DNA of 64,000 nucleotides from Streptacidiphilus rugosus AM-16 (lineage in GTDB: Bacteria > Actinomycetota > Actinomycetes > Streptomycetales > Streptomycetaceae), in assembly GCF_000744655.1 (NCBI RefSeq), contig NZ_JQMJ01000003.1:310001-374000 (forward strand). Reading direction: 5' to 3'. Position numbers and translations under genes: made by a program. Below the pieces are notes generated by a model. That model saw nothing but the letters and a program-made list of their open reading frames with translations. It was not told the DNA's origin and made no database searches. Position 1 is the first letter of the stretch. Every line of letters begins with the position of its first letter. Positions 8,393 to 20,231 of this stretch are shown here, piece by piece.

Positions 8393-9633
8393 ACGTCGTC
8401 GTCATCAACGCCTACGTACGCGAGAACGCGGGCGACGCCGCCCTGCTCTCGGTCTGCCTGCGCCAGGTGCGCGAGGCGTTCCCCGACGCGCGGATCGACA
8501 TCGCCGGCATGGAGGACGCGGCGGTCCGGCCGGACTTCGAGGGCTTCGCCAACCTCGGCTCGATCCGGCGGTACGTCGCCGACGGCGGGGCCGCGCTGCC
8601 GGTGCGCCTGCTGCGCCGGGCCCTCGTCGCGCTCCTCGGCACGGCGGCGCTGTGCGCGCCGGGGCGCGTCCTGCCGGCGCTGCTGCGTCTGCTGCCGGCC
8701 GAGGCCCGACGGGAGGCGCGTGCGGTCCTCTCCGCGGACCTGGTGGTGTCCATGGGCGGCGGCTACCTGCTCGCGCGCCCGGGCCTGGACGGCTACCAGA
8801 ACGTCTTCTTCGTGCTGCTGCCGGCCCTGCTGGCGCAGAAGGCGGGGGTGCCGGTGGTGTTCGCGCCGCAGTCGTTCGGGCCGTTCCCCGCGCGGGCCCA
8901 ACGCCGGCTGGTGGGCCGGGTGCTGCGTCGCTCCCCGCTGGTGCTCGCCCGGGAGGACGTGAGCGTGGGGATCCTGCGTGACTGCGGCGTCCCCGACCAC
9001 GGCGTCGAACGGGCCGTGGACTCGGGCTTCGCCTTCGCACCCGAGGCGACGTCCGACTGGCGGGCCAGGCTCGGGGTCGGCCAGGAGCAGCGGCTGGTCG
9101 GGGTGACGGCACGCCGGTGGCTGCCGCCGCAGGCACAGGAGCGCTACGAGCGGGCGCTGGCGCGGACCGTCGACGCCGTCCAGGCCACGGGCGCGCGCGT
9201 GGTCCTCATCCCGCAGGTGAGCACCGACTACCTGGGCGACGACGACCGCGTCGTCGAGCGCCGCATCGCGGGCTACTGCGCCACGGATCCGCTGCGGATC
9301 GAGGAGCGGGTCGACTACCGCGATCTGAAGGGGGTCTACGGCGAGTGCTCGCTCCTCGTCGGAACCCGCTTCCACTCGGTGATCTTCTCGCTGACCAGCG
9401 GTGTCCCCTGCGTCGCCATCGAGTACGAGCACAAGACCCGGGGGATCATGGCCGATCTGGGGCTGGACGCCTGGGTCCTGCCGATCGCGGAGGTCACCCA
9501 TGCCCGGTTGTGGGCGCTGGTCGGCCCGCTGCTGGAGGACGCAGGGGACTACCGCGCACTCCTGCGGACCCGGCTGCCCGACTACGTCCGGCGGGCCGAG
9601 CTCCTGCCCGCGCAGCTGAAGGAGATCGCGTGA
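8389..9633 (+). CDS. Polysaccharide pyruvyl transferase family protein
   Basis: A 414-residue protein of the PS_pyruv_trans (CsaB/WcaK) family, which adds pyruvate ketals from phosphoenolpyruvate to sugars of surface polymers. Family features include NAGDAALLSVCLRQVREAFP at the N-terminus, MGGGYLLARPG near residue 122, APQSFGPFP near residue 162, and the C-terminal GTRFHSVIFSLTSGVP at about residue 325. The TTG start at 8389 overlaps the flippase stop and has GAGAGG about 9 bases upstream. Its presence predicts an acidic, pyruvylated polymer. The exact sugar acceptor is unknown. Confidence 0.88.
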   Translation: MNVVVINAYVRENAGDAALLSVCLRQVREAFPDARIDIAGMEDAAVRPDFEGFANLGSIRRYVADGGAALPVRLLRRALVALLGTAALCAPGRVLPALLRLLPAEARREARAVLSADLVVSMGGGYLLARPGLDGYQNVFFVLLPALLAQKAGVPVVFAPQSFGPFPARAQRRLVGRVLRRSPLVLAREDVSVGILRDCGVPDHGVERAVDSGFAFAPEATSDWRARLGVGQEQRLVGVTARRWLPPQAQERYERALARTVDAVQATGARVVLIPQVSTDYLGDDDRVVERRIAGYCATDPLRIEERVDYRDLKGVYGECSLLVGTRFHSVIFSLTSGVPCVAIEYEHKTRGIMADLGLDAWVLPIAEVTHARLWALVGPLLEDAGDYRALLRTRLPDYVRRAELLPAQLKEIA

Positions 9634-10766
9634 CCCCGCGCACGGTCGCCGTCGTCGCCCCCTACTACCCGCCCAAGATCGGTGGCGTGGAGCGCTACGC
9701 CGAGCAGGTGGCCCGTGCGGTGGCCGACGACCCGGCGCTGACCCCCGTGGTGATCACCACGCGTCCCACCGGGCTGCGCACCCTGGTCGGCACGCAGGAC
9801 GGCGTCACCGTGGTGCGGCTGGGAGCCTGGGCCCGGATCTCCAACACTCCGGTCAGCCCCCTGTGGCCGCTGCAGGTGCGCTACTGGCTGCGCCGGACCG
9901 GGGCCGAGGTCGTCAACGCCCACGCCCCCGTTCCCGGCCTCGCCGACATCGCCGTCCTGGTCGCGGGCCGCCGCGAGACGGTGCTGACCTACCACGCCGG
10001 ATCCATGGTCAAGGGCGGCCCGGCCGACCGACTGACGGACCGGGTTCTGACCTGGTACGAGCGCCACGTGCTGCCGCGGGTCTTCGCCCGGGCCGGAACA
10101 CTCGTCGCCGTCTCCCCGGTGTCGCTGGCGTCCGGCCACCCCCGTGCCGTCGAGATCAGTCCCGGCGTCGACGTCGAACGCTTCACGCCCGGCGACCCGC
10201 CTTCGACCAGAGCGCGCACCCTCGTGTACGTCGGACGGATGGACCGCAGCTCCGCCTGGAAGGGGGTGGAGGTGCTCGTCCGCGCCTTCGCCGAGGCGGA
10301 CCTGCCCGACGGCGCCCTGCTGCGTCTGGTCGGCGGCGGCGACGCCCTGCCCGACCACCTCGCCCTCGCCGAACGGCTGGGGGTGGCCGACCGGGTGGAG
10401 GCGACCGGTGAACTCGGCGGCGACGAGCTGGTGCGGGCGGTGCGGTCCGCCGCGGTGCTGGTGCTGCCCTCGCTGACCGAGGCGGAGTCCTTCGGCATGA
10501 GCCTGATCGAGGCGATGGCCTGCGGAACGCCCGTCGTCGGCTCCGCCATCGGCGGCATCCCCCATGTCGTGGAGGACGGCGTGCAGGGCCTGCTGGTCCC
10601 GCCCGGCGACGCGAAGGCCCTCGCCGCCGCCTGCCGCACCCTGCTGAGCGACCCGCGGCTCGCCGACCGGATGGGCGCGGCCGGCCGCGACCGGGCCGTC
10701 GACCGTTACGCCTGGCCGGCCCTGACCGCCCGTTACCGCCGGATCTTCCGGGGCGACGGAGGCTGA
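9630..10766 (+). CDS. GT4 family glycosyltransferase (third of three)
   Basis: A 378-residue GT-B enzyme with VAPYYPPKIGGVERYAEQV at the N-terminus, the donor-domain start YVGRMDRSSAWKGVEVL, and an EX7E motif in EAESFGMSLIEAM near residue 288. The GTG start overlaps the stop of the pyruvyl transferase gene, with AAGGAG eight bases before it. It is the last plus-strand gene of the glycan operon; a convergent secreted glycosidase gene ends 23 bases downstream. I saw no clear terminator hairpin in that gap. Confidence 0.9.
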   Translation: MTPRTVAVVAPYYPPKIGGVERYAEQVARAVADDPALTPVVITTRPTGLRTLVGTQDGVTVVRLGAWARISNTPVSPLWPLQVRYWLRRTGAEVVNAHAPVPGLADIAVLVAGRRETVLTYHAGSMVKGGPADRLTDRVLTWYERHVLPRVFARAGTLVAVSPVSLASGHPRAVEISPGVDVERFTPGDPPSTRARTLVYVGRMDRSSAWKGVEVLVRAFAEADLPDGALLRLVGGGDALPDHLALAERLGVADRVEATGELGGDELVRAVRSAAVLVLPSLTEAESFGMSLIEAMACGTPVVGSAIGGIPHVVEDGVQGLLVPPGDAKALAAACRTLLSDPRLADRMGAAGRDRAVDRYAWPALTARYRRIFRGDGG

Positions 10767-10789
10767 CGGCCGCGGTCGCGCGCGTCCGC

Positions 10790-12001
10790 TCAGCCGTGCC
10801 GGGTGCGCTCGTACTCGGCGATCGCGGACTGCAGGGCAGCGAAGGCCGGCTTGGCCGTCCCGTTGTTGTGCCGCAGCCCGTAGAACTTCGAGCGGAAGGC
10901 CCGGTCCGCGGCGGTGCCGGAGTCCCGGTCGGCGAACCAGAACATGGCCGCCACATGGGGGTTGTTGGCCGCTGCGGTGACCGAGGCGGTAGCGATCTGC
11001 GCCTGGAACGCCTCGGTCACGTCGGTGGCGTTCGGCGGGATCGTCTTCCCGTCGGCCGCGGCGCCCGGGCCGTTCGTCGGAGCCCCTGTCTCGGTGATCC
11101 ACACCGGTTCGCGCGGAGTGCCGTACTTCTCCAGGATCGCGACCAGGTTGTCACTGGTGTAGGTGCTGATGCGCTGGAAGGCGGTGCCGAAGGTGGTGTC
11201 GTCGGTGGGCAGGTAGGGATAGGTGTACGGGTGGTAGCTGATGGCGTCCACCATCTTGTTGGCGCCCAGTTCCGAGACCGCCGCCAGGAAGGCCGTCTGC
11301 GAGACGTAGCCGGTCGACTTGTCGGTCCCCACCGCGGCCAGACCGCCCATCAGCAGGTAGGCCCTGGGATTCACATGACGGATCGCCTTGGTCGTGACCG
11401 CCAGCAGCCGGGTGTAGGCCGCCGGGTCGGGCTTGGGCTCCCAGAACGGCTTGATGTTCGGCTCGTTCCAGATCTCCCAGGTGGTGATGCCCTTCGGGGA
11501 GTACCGCTCGACCGCCTGGGCGGCGAAGTCCGCGAAGGTCTCCGGGTTCGCGGGCGGGCAGGACTGCCCGGCCCTGCACCCGGACGACCGGGCCCAGCTG
11601 GGGGTGTAGGCGATGGTCGGCAGCAGGTTCAGACCGCGGGCCCGGGCCGCGTTCACCACGCGGTCGAAGCGGTTCCACTGGTAGCCGGTGGGGGTGTCCG
11701 GCTGGATGTCCTCCCAGGACAGGTCGAGGCGTATCCAGCGGACTCCCAGGGCGACGGCGTCGTCCAGCCCCTGGGCCAGGTTGTGGTCGTTGTCGAAGAG
11801 CAGGGTGTCCCCGTAGGAGACGCCGAAGGCCAGCCGGCCCGCGGTGGGCGGCGGCGCCTGTGGCGCCGCCCAGGTCGTGTGCGGGGTACCGGACTTCGGG
11901 GGCGAGGCGGCCCGCACTCCGGCCACCGTCGCCGTCGCGGTGACGAGCAGGGCCACCAGGGCGACGACCAGTCGTTGGCGGCGGGGCGACTGCTCAGACA
12001 T
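10790..12001 (-). CDS. Secreted glycoside hydrolase (GH39/GH5-like, clan A)
   Basis: A 403-residue exported hydrolase. Residues about 5-30 form a signal peptide or anchor (QRLVVALVALLVTATATV). A TIM-barrel glycosidase follows: the acid/base Glu is in IWNEPNIKPFW near residue 178 and the nucleophile Glu in WITETGAP near residue 303, the spacing expected of clan GH-A enzymes. A CRAGQSC loop may hold a disulfide. The start at 12001 is chosen to begin at the signal peptide; in-frame upstream starts at 12013 and 12040 exist. Its convergent position next to the glycan operon suggests it trims or releases the polymer made there, which is inference. Confidence 0.85.
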   Translation of the reverse strand: MSEQSPRRQRLVVALVALLVTATATVAGVRAASPPKSGTPHTTWAAPQAPPPTAGRLAFGVSYGDTLLFDNDHNLAQGLDDAVALGVRWIRLDLSWEDIQPDTPTGYQWNRFDRVVNAARARGLNLLPTIAYTPSWARSSGCRAGQSCPPANPETFADFAAQAVERYSPKGITTWEIWNEPNIKPFWEPKPDPAAYTRLLAVTTKAIRHVNPRAYLLMGGLAAVGTDKSTGYVSQTAFLAAVSELGANKMVDAISYHPYTYPYLPTDDTTFGTAFQRISTYTSDNLVAILEKYGTPREPVWITETGAPTNGPGAAADGKTIPPNATDVTEAFQAQIATASVTAAANNPHVAAMFWFADRDSGTAADRAFRSKFYGLRHNNGTAKPAFAALQSAIAEYERTRHG

Positions 12002-12091
12002 GCGCGTCAGCATAGACGGGCGCCCCCACGCGACGATCACCCCGGGTGCGGGCGGAGCCTCCGTCGCCGTGGCGCCGGGCCGCCCGCAGGC

Positions 12092-13339
12092 TCAGCCGAC
12101 CAGCCACGAGGCGTCGGGCCTTGCGGTCAGGCCGACCTGGTGGTTCTTCAGCTTGATGACGTCGTCGGGGGTCAGGGCGACGTTCCACACCTGCATGTGG
12201 CTGATGACCCCGGCGAAGGGGTCGGACCAGATCCCGTGGTGACGGTCCCGCCCGACCTCGAACGGCCCCGGCCCGCTCCACAGCGCCGGCACCTTGGTCT
12301 CCCCGAGGTCCCTGCCGTTGGCGTAGAGCGTGATCCGGTGCGTCGAGACGTCGTAGGTCGCGGTCAGCAGGACCCACTGGTTGACGGTGGGGACCCCCTT
12401 GGAGACGACCTGGTACGTGGTGCTGTCGGCACCGCCCGCGGCCGTCTGGACCTTGAAGAACCAGAACGGGGTCTTGCCGTTCACGCCGCGGCCGAGGTCG
12501 AAGGAGAAGGACACCCCGTCCCCCTGGCTGAAGACCGTGCGCGTGCCTCCGTCGGCCTCGTTGAAGACCCAGGCGGAGAGGCTGAAGCTCTTGGAGACGT
12601 CGACCAGGGGGTCGGCCGCCTCGGCGTAGGAGCCGGCGTTGCTGCTCAGCCGCAGCACGTACCCGTCGACCACGTGGTCCAGCTTCGCGCCCGGTGACAT
12701 CGCCAGGTTCGCGTGGCCGGAGCGGTCCGCGAGCAGGTTGGACTGGCCGGGGACGGTGGGGGCGACGGCGGAGGGCGTGCCCGACGGCGCCTGGGAGGTC
12801 TTTGCCGTGGCGGTGGCGGTGGCCGTGCCGTGGGCGACCGGCTTCCCCCCTGAGCCGCTCAGGGCGAGGGCGGTGACCCCGGCGCCCAGCAGGCAGACCG
12901 CCAGGACGACTCCGATCACCGTGAACCGCTTCTTGCGGCGCGCCTGCGCCTCGTGCGTGTCCGCCATCGCGGCCCAGTCCGGCTGGGCCGCGCTCGGGGC
13001 GGCGGCCGCGCCGAAGGGCGAGGACGGGTAGCCCGCCGGGGGCTGCTGGGGACGCTGGAAGGACTGGGTGGGCACCTGCGCCTCGGCCTCGGTCCGCTGC
13101 CCCGGAAGCCCCGGCAGCGGGTGGCCGGGACCGCCCTGCTGCGGGATCTGCGGGGTCGGGCCGGGGTAGCCGTAACCGGTCGGCTGGGCGGGCACGCCAG
13201 GCCGGCCGGGCGGCGTGTCCTGCGGGCTCTGTGCCGGCACACGTGGGTCCGGACGGCCGGGGGTCCGGCCCGCTCCCTGGTTCTGCCACGGGTCGGGCTG
13301 CCCTGCGCGGTCGTCGGGTATCGGTGTGCCGTCAGTCAT
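12092..13339 (-). CDS. Membrane-anchored LamG-domain surface protein
   Basis: A 415-residue protein with a proline/glutamine-rich cytoplasmic N-terminus (residues 1-135), a single membrane segment near residues 139-160 (TVIGVVLAVCLLGAGVTALA), a Thr/Ala-rich linker, and a C-terminal LamG-like/concanavalin A-fold domain from about residue 210. The motif DLGETKVPALWSGPG and the ending SHMQVWNVALTPDDV are typical of LamG-3 jellyroll domains, which often bind carbohydrates. It lies on the minus strand upstream of the glycosidase gene (91 bases away) and may be co-expressed with it. Ligand unknown. Confidence 0.8.
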   Translation of the reverse strand: MTDGTPIPDDRAGQPDPWQNQGAGRTPGRPDPRVPAQSPQDTPPGRPGVPAQPTGYGYPGPTPQIPQQGGPGHPLPGLPGQRTEAEAQVPTQSFQRPQQPPAGYPSSPFGAAAAPSAAQPDWAAMADTHEAQARRKKRFTVIGVVLAVCLLGAGVTALALSGSGGKPVAHGTATATATAKTSQAPSGTPSAVAPTVPGQSNLLADRSGHANLAMSPGAKLDHVVDGYVLRLSSNAGSYAEAADPLVDVSKSFSLSAWVFNEADGGTRTVFSQGDGVSFSFDLGRGVNGKTPFWFFKVQTAAGGADSTTYQVVSKGVPTVNQWVLLTATYDVSTHRITLYANGRDLGETKVPALWSGPGPFEVGRDRHHGIWSDPFAGVISHMQVWNVALTPDDVIKLKNHQVGLTARPDASWLVG

Positions 13340-13372
13340 GCGTCAGATGGTATGAGGAGACGACTTCTGACA

Positions 13373-13418
13373 CCACGACGGCCCCGCACCGGAACGCTCC
13401 GGTGCGGGGCCGTCGTGG
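13373..13418 (-). terminator. Strong hairpin terminator after the Fe-S oxidoreductase gene
   Basis: A perfect 21-bp inverted repeat (13373-13393 with 13398-13418) has a 4-base loop and sits 16 bases beyond the stop of the minus-strand Fe-S gene. There is no marked U-run, as is usual for Streptomyces terminators. Confidence 0.85.
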
Positions 13419-13434
13419 TCGCGGCTGCGCGGGA

Positions 13435-15633
13435 TCAGGACGAGACGGGCTCCGGCGCCTCGGCCTCGGCCTCCGGCGCGGCCGGGTCGGCCTTGACCGA
13501 CTCCAGCAGCAGCTGGGCCACGTCCACGACGCGCAGCGCTTCCTTGGCCGCGCCCTCGTTCTTCTTGCCGTTGACCGAGTCGGAGAGCATCACCAGGCAG
13601 AACGGGCAGGCGGTGGAGACGATGTCGGGGTTGAGCGACAGCGCCTCGTCCACGCGCTCGGTGTTGATGCGCTTGCCGATCCGCTCCTCCATCCACATCC
13701 GCGCGCCACCGGCGCCGCAGCAGAAGCCGCGCTCCTTGTGACGGTGCATCTCCTCGTTGCGGAGCCCGGGGACCTTCTCGATGATCTCGCGCGGCGGCGT
13801 GTAGACCTTGTTGTGACGGCCCAGGTAGCACGGGTCGTGGTAGGTGATCAGACCCTCGACCGGGTTGACCGGGAGCAGCTTGCCCTCGTCGATCAGGTGC
13901 TGCAGCAGCTGCGTGTGGTGGATGACCTCGAAGTGGCCGCCCAGCTGCGGGTACTCGTTCGCCAGGGTGTTGAAGCAGTGCGGGCAGGTGGCGACGATCC
14001 GCTTGACCGGGGCGTCCTCCAGCGCCGCGTTCAGCGTCTCGACGTTCTGCGCGCCGAGCATCTGGAAGAGGAACTCGTTGCCCAGGCGGCGCGGGGAGTC
14101 ACCGGTGCAGGTCTCCTCCTTGCCGAGGATCGCGAACTTCACGCCCGCGGTGTGCAGCAGCTCGGCGAAGGCCTTGGTGGTCTTCTTGGCCCGGTCCTCC
14201 AGCGCGCCGGCGCAGCCGACCCAGTACAGGTACTCGACCTCGGCCGGGTCGATGTCCTCGCCGATGACGGGGACCTCGATGCCGGTCTCCTTCTTCAGCT
14301 CCTTGACCCAGTCCAGGCGGGCCTTGGTGGCCAGACCCCACGGGTTGCCCTTGTTCTCCAGGTTCTTCAGCATCGTCCCGGCCTCGGTCGGGAAGTTGCT
14401 CTCGATCATCACCTGGTAGCGGCGCATGTCGACGATGTGGTCGATGTGCTCGATGTCCACCGGGCACTGCTCGACGCAGGCGCCGCACGTGGTGCAGGAC
14501 CACAGCACGTCCGGGTCGATGACCCCGTTCTCCTCCGCGGTGCCGATCAGCGGGCGCTCGGCCTCGGCCGCGGCCTCGGCGGGGACGCCGGACTTGTCCT
14601 CACCCGCGAGCAGGTAGGGCGCCTTGTTGTAGGCGTGGTCGCGCAGCGACATGATCAGCAGCTTGGGCGAGAGCGGCTTGCCGGTGTTCCACGCGGGGCA
14701 CTGCGACTGGCAACGGCCGCACTCGGTGCAGGTGGAGAAGTCGAGGATGCCCTTCCAGGAGAACTCCTCGATCTGGGAGACGCCGAAGACCGCGTCGTCG
14801 GCCGGGTCCTCGAAGTCGATCGCCTCGCCGTTCGACGACATCGGCAGCAGCGCGCCGAGCGAGACCTCGCCGGTGGCGTTGCGCTTGAACCAGATGTTGG
14901 GGAAGGCCAGGAAGCGGTGCCAGGCGACGCCCATGTCGGTGTTGAGCGCGACGGTGATCATCCAGATGAACGACGTCGCGATCTTGATCCCGGCGGTCAG
15001 GTAGATCATGTTCGACAGGGTCGCGACCGAGGCGCCGGAGAAGGCCTGCACCAGCGGGTAGGACACCAGGTAGGACGCCTGGTAGTGGTCCACCCCCGCG
15101 AGGGCGCCCTCGAGGCCGCGCAGCGTCATGATGCAGAGGCCGACGATCAGGACGACGGCCTCGACGAAGTACGCCTGGCCGAAGTTGGAGCCGGCGAAGC
15201 GGGACTTGCGGCCGGCCTTGTTCGGCTTGCTCAGCTGGCGCACCACGATCAGCACCAGGATGCCGATGGTGGTCAGCGTGCCGACCGCCTCGACGAAGAG
15301 GTTCCAGATCGTCCAGTGACCGATGACCGGCAGCACGAAGTCGGCGTCGAAGAGCTGGCCGAAGGCGTTCACCAGGGTCAGCACCAGGCTGAAGAAGCCC
15401 ACCGCGACGAACCAGTGCGCGACGCCGATGACGCCCCACTTGTTCATCCGGGTGTGGCCGAGGAACTCCCGCAGGACGGTGACCGTCCTGGCCTTCGGGG
15501 CGTTGTTGCGCGCGCCGGCCGGCAGTTTCTGGCCGAGCCTGACGAAGCCGTAGATCTGCAGGATCGCGCGCACGAAGAGCGCCACGCCGACCACGGCGAG
15601 GACGAGCGACACGATGATCGCGGCGATTTGCAT
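13435..15633 (-). CDS. EtfD-like membrane Fe-S oxidoreductase (HdrD/CCG family)
   Basis: A 732-residue membrane oxidoreductase. The N-terminal part (to about residue 230) has about five membrane spans of NarI-like type. A ferredoxin-like pair of 4Fe-4S sites follows (CTECGRCQSQCP near 300, CTTCGACVEQCP near 380), then two CCG cysteine-rich domains (VGCAGALEDRAKK near 472, CPHCFNTL near 549, CCGAGG near 638). This order matches the mycobacterial EtfD type, which passes electrons from the electron-transfer flavoprotein of fatty-acid beta-oxidation to menaquinone. The ATG has GGTGGAG upstream. It is divergent from dnaK, and the last 20 residues are acidic and low-complexity. The function is inferred from family architecture. 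Confidence 0.82.
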   Translation of the reverse strand: MQIAAIIVSLVLAVVGVALFVRAILQIYGFVRLGQKLPAGARNNAPKARTVTVLREFLGHTRMNKWGVIGVAHWFVAVGFFSLVLTLVNAFGQLFDADFVLPVIGHWTIWNLFVEAVGTLTTIGILVLIVVRQLSKPNKAGRKSRFAGSNFGQAYFVEAVVLIVGLCIMTLRGLEGALAGVDHYQASYLVSYPLVQAFSGASVATLSNMIYLTAGIKIATSFIWMITVALNTDMGVAWHRFLAFPNIWFKRNATGEVSLGALLPMSSNGEAIDFEDPADDAVFGVSQIEEFSWKGILDFSTCTECGRCQSQCPAWNTGKPLSPKLLIMSLRDHAYNKAPYLLAGEDKSGVPAEAAAEAERPLIGTAEENGVIDPDVLWSCTTCGACVEQCPVDIEHIDHIVDMRRYQVMIESNFPTEAGTMLKNLENKGNPWGLATKARLDWVKELKKETGIEVPVIGEDIDPAEVEYLYWVGCAGALEDRAKKTTKAFAELLHTAGVKFAILGKEETCTGDSPRRLGNEFLFQMLGAQNVETLNAALEDAPVKRIVATCPHCFNTLANEYPQLGGHFEVIHHTQLLQHLIDEGKLLPVNPVEGLITYHDPCYLGRHNKVYTPPREIIEKVPGLRNEEMHRHKERGFCCGAGGARMWMEERIGKRINTERVDEALSLNPDIVSTACPFCLVMLSDSVNGKKNEGAAKEALRVVDVAQLLLESVKADPAAPEAEAEAPEPVSS

Positions 15634-15667
15634 GGGGGCTCCACCTCATGACCTACGGAGCAGACAA

Positions 15668-15681
15668 TTACTCAGTAGTAA
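15668..15681. promoter_or_regulatory. 14-bp palindrome before the EtfD-like gene
   Basis: TTACT at 15668-15672 and AGTAA at 15677-15681 flank CAGT, giving a perfect short palindrome 35 bases before the start codon. This resembles TetR-type operators in shape. The regulator is unknown. Confidence 0.4.
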
Positions 15682-15786
15682 CTTATCGCAGTTCATGCCG
15701 AGAGTATCGAGTCCATGACCCAAACCACAGCCGAAGCACGGGTGACCTACGTCATCAGCCCCCTTGCGGGCTAAGGACGACATAAA

Positions 15787-15807
15787 GTTGAGCGGCCCAC
15801 ACTCACC
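15787..15807. promoter_or_regulatory. HAIR-like HspR operator (distal)
   Basis: GTTGAGC-N7-ACTCACC matches the HspR-associated inverted repeat consensus CTTGAGT-N7-ACTCAAG at 10 of 14 positions, with exact 7-base spacing. It lies just upstream of a TTGACG -35-like hexamer before dnaK. The consensus is established knowledge; the match is seen in the sequence. Confidence 0.7.
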
Positions 15808-15811
15808 TCTG

Positions 15812-18408
<2,597 letters not shown>

Positions 18409-18415
18409 CCGGCCA

Positions 18416-18460
18416 GGGGTCGGCCGCCGACTGGCTGAGGCCAGTACGGCGGCCGGCCCC
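18416..18460 (+). terminator. Hairpin between grpE and dnaJ (attenuator or terminator)
   Basis: The core stem pairs 18422-18435 with 18440-18454 around a TGAG loop with one bulged base, and extends outwards to 18416/18460, giving about 20 base pairs of mostly G-C. No U-run follows and dnaJ starts 37 bases later, so it more likely reduces or processes the transcript than ends it fully. Confidence 0.6.
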
Positions 18461-18496
18461 GGCCACTGTCTGACAACGCGGTGAGGAGGAGAGCTT

Positions 18497-19675
<1,179 letters not shown>

Positions 19676-19676
19676 G

Positions 19677-20150
19677 ATGCCCGGCGTGAACGACGGAAAC
19701 GCTGCGGGCGCGGCCGGCGGCGGCGCGCCACGCGGTGTGCGGGTGACCTACCAGCTGACGGAGTACAGCCCCGTCTACGTCATCTCGGTCGCGGCGGAGC
19801 TGAGCGGGCTGCACCCGCAGACGCTGCGTCAGTACGACCGGCTGGGGCTCGTCTCCCCCGACCGCACCGCGGGCCGGGGCCGGCGTTACTCGGCTCGGGA
19901 CATCGAGCAGCTGCGCGAGGTCCAGCGGCTCTCCCAGGAGGAGGGCATCAACCTCGCCGGGATCAAGCGCATCATCGAGCTGGAGAACCAGGTGGCCGCG
20001 CTCCAGGCGCGCGTCGCCGAGCTCCAGGGCGCGGCGGAGGCCGCGGCCGCGGCGGTGCACGCCTCCTACCGACGCGATCTGGTGCCGTACCAGCAGAGCT
20101 CGGCGCTGGTCGTCTGGCGCCCCAAGGGCCGCCCGGACGGCGGCCGCTGA
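19677..20150 (+). CDS. hspR: Heat-shock repressor HspR (MerR family)
   Basis: A 157-residue MerR-type transcription regulator that represses dnaK-operon and related genes by binding HAIR sequences, with DnaK as corepressor in Streptomyces. The winged helix contains YVISVAAELSGLHPQTLRQY and the wing GRGRRYSARDIEQL. The dimerisation helix is near residues 95-125 (IIELENQVAALQARVAEL). The N-terminal 25 residues are a Gly/Ala-rich extension. The ATG lies one base after the dnaJ stop. A terminator follows at 20190-20225. Confidence 0.95.
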   Translation: MPGVNDGNAAGAAGGGAPRGVRVTYQLTEYSPVYVISVAAELSGLHPQTLRQYDRLGLVSPDRTAGRGRRYSARDIEQLREVQRLSQEEGINLAGIKRIIELENQVAALQARVAELQGAAEAAAAAVHASYRRDLVPYQQSSALVVWRPKGRPDGGR

Positions 20151-20189
20151 GGCGCTGCCGTCCGTCGCACGCCCGGCCGGAAGCTCCCA

Positions 20190-20225
20190 CCGAGGGGCCG
20201 TACCCGCAGGGGTACGGCCCCTCGG
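20190..20225. terminator. Bidirectional terminator between hspR and the TDT transporter
   Basis: A perfect 16-bp stem (20190-20205 with 20210-20225) with loop GCAG lies between the convergent hspR and transporter genes, 40 bases after hspR and 7 bases after the transporter stop. It can serve both strands. Confidence 0.85.
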
Positions 20226-20231
20226 GCTTGC

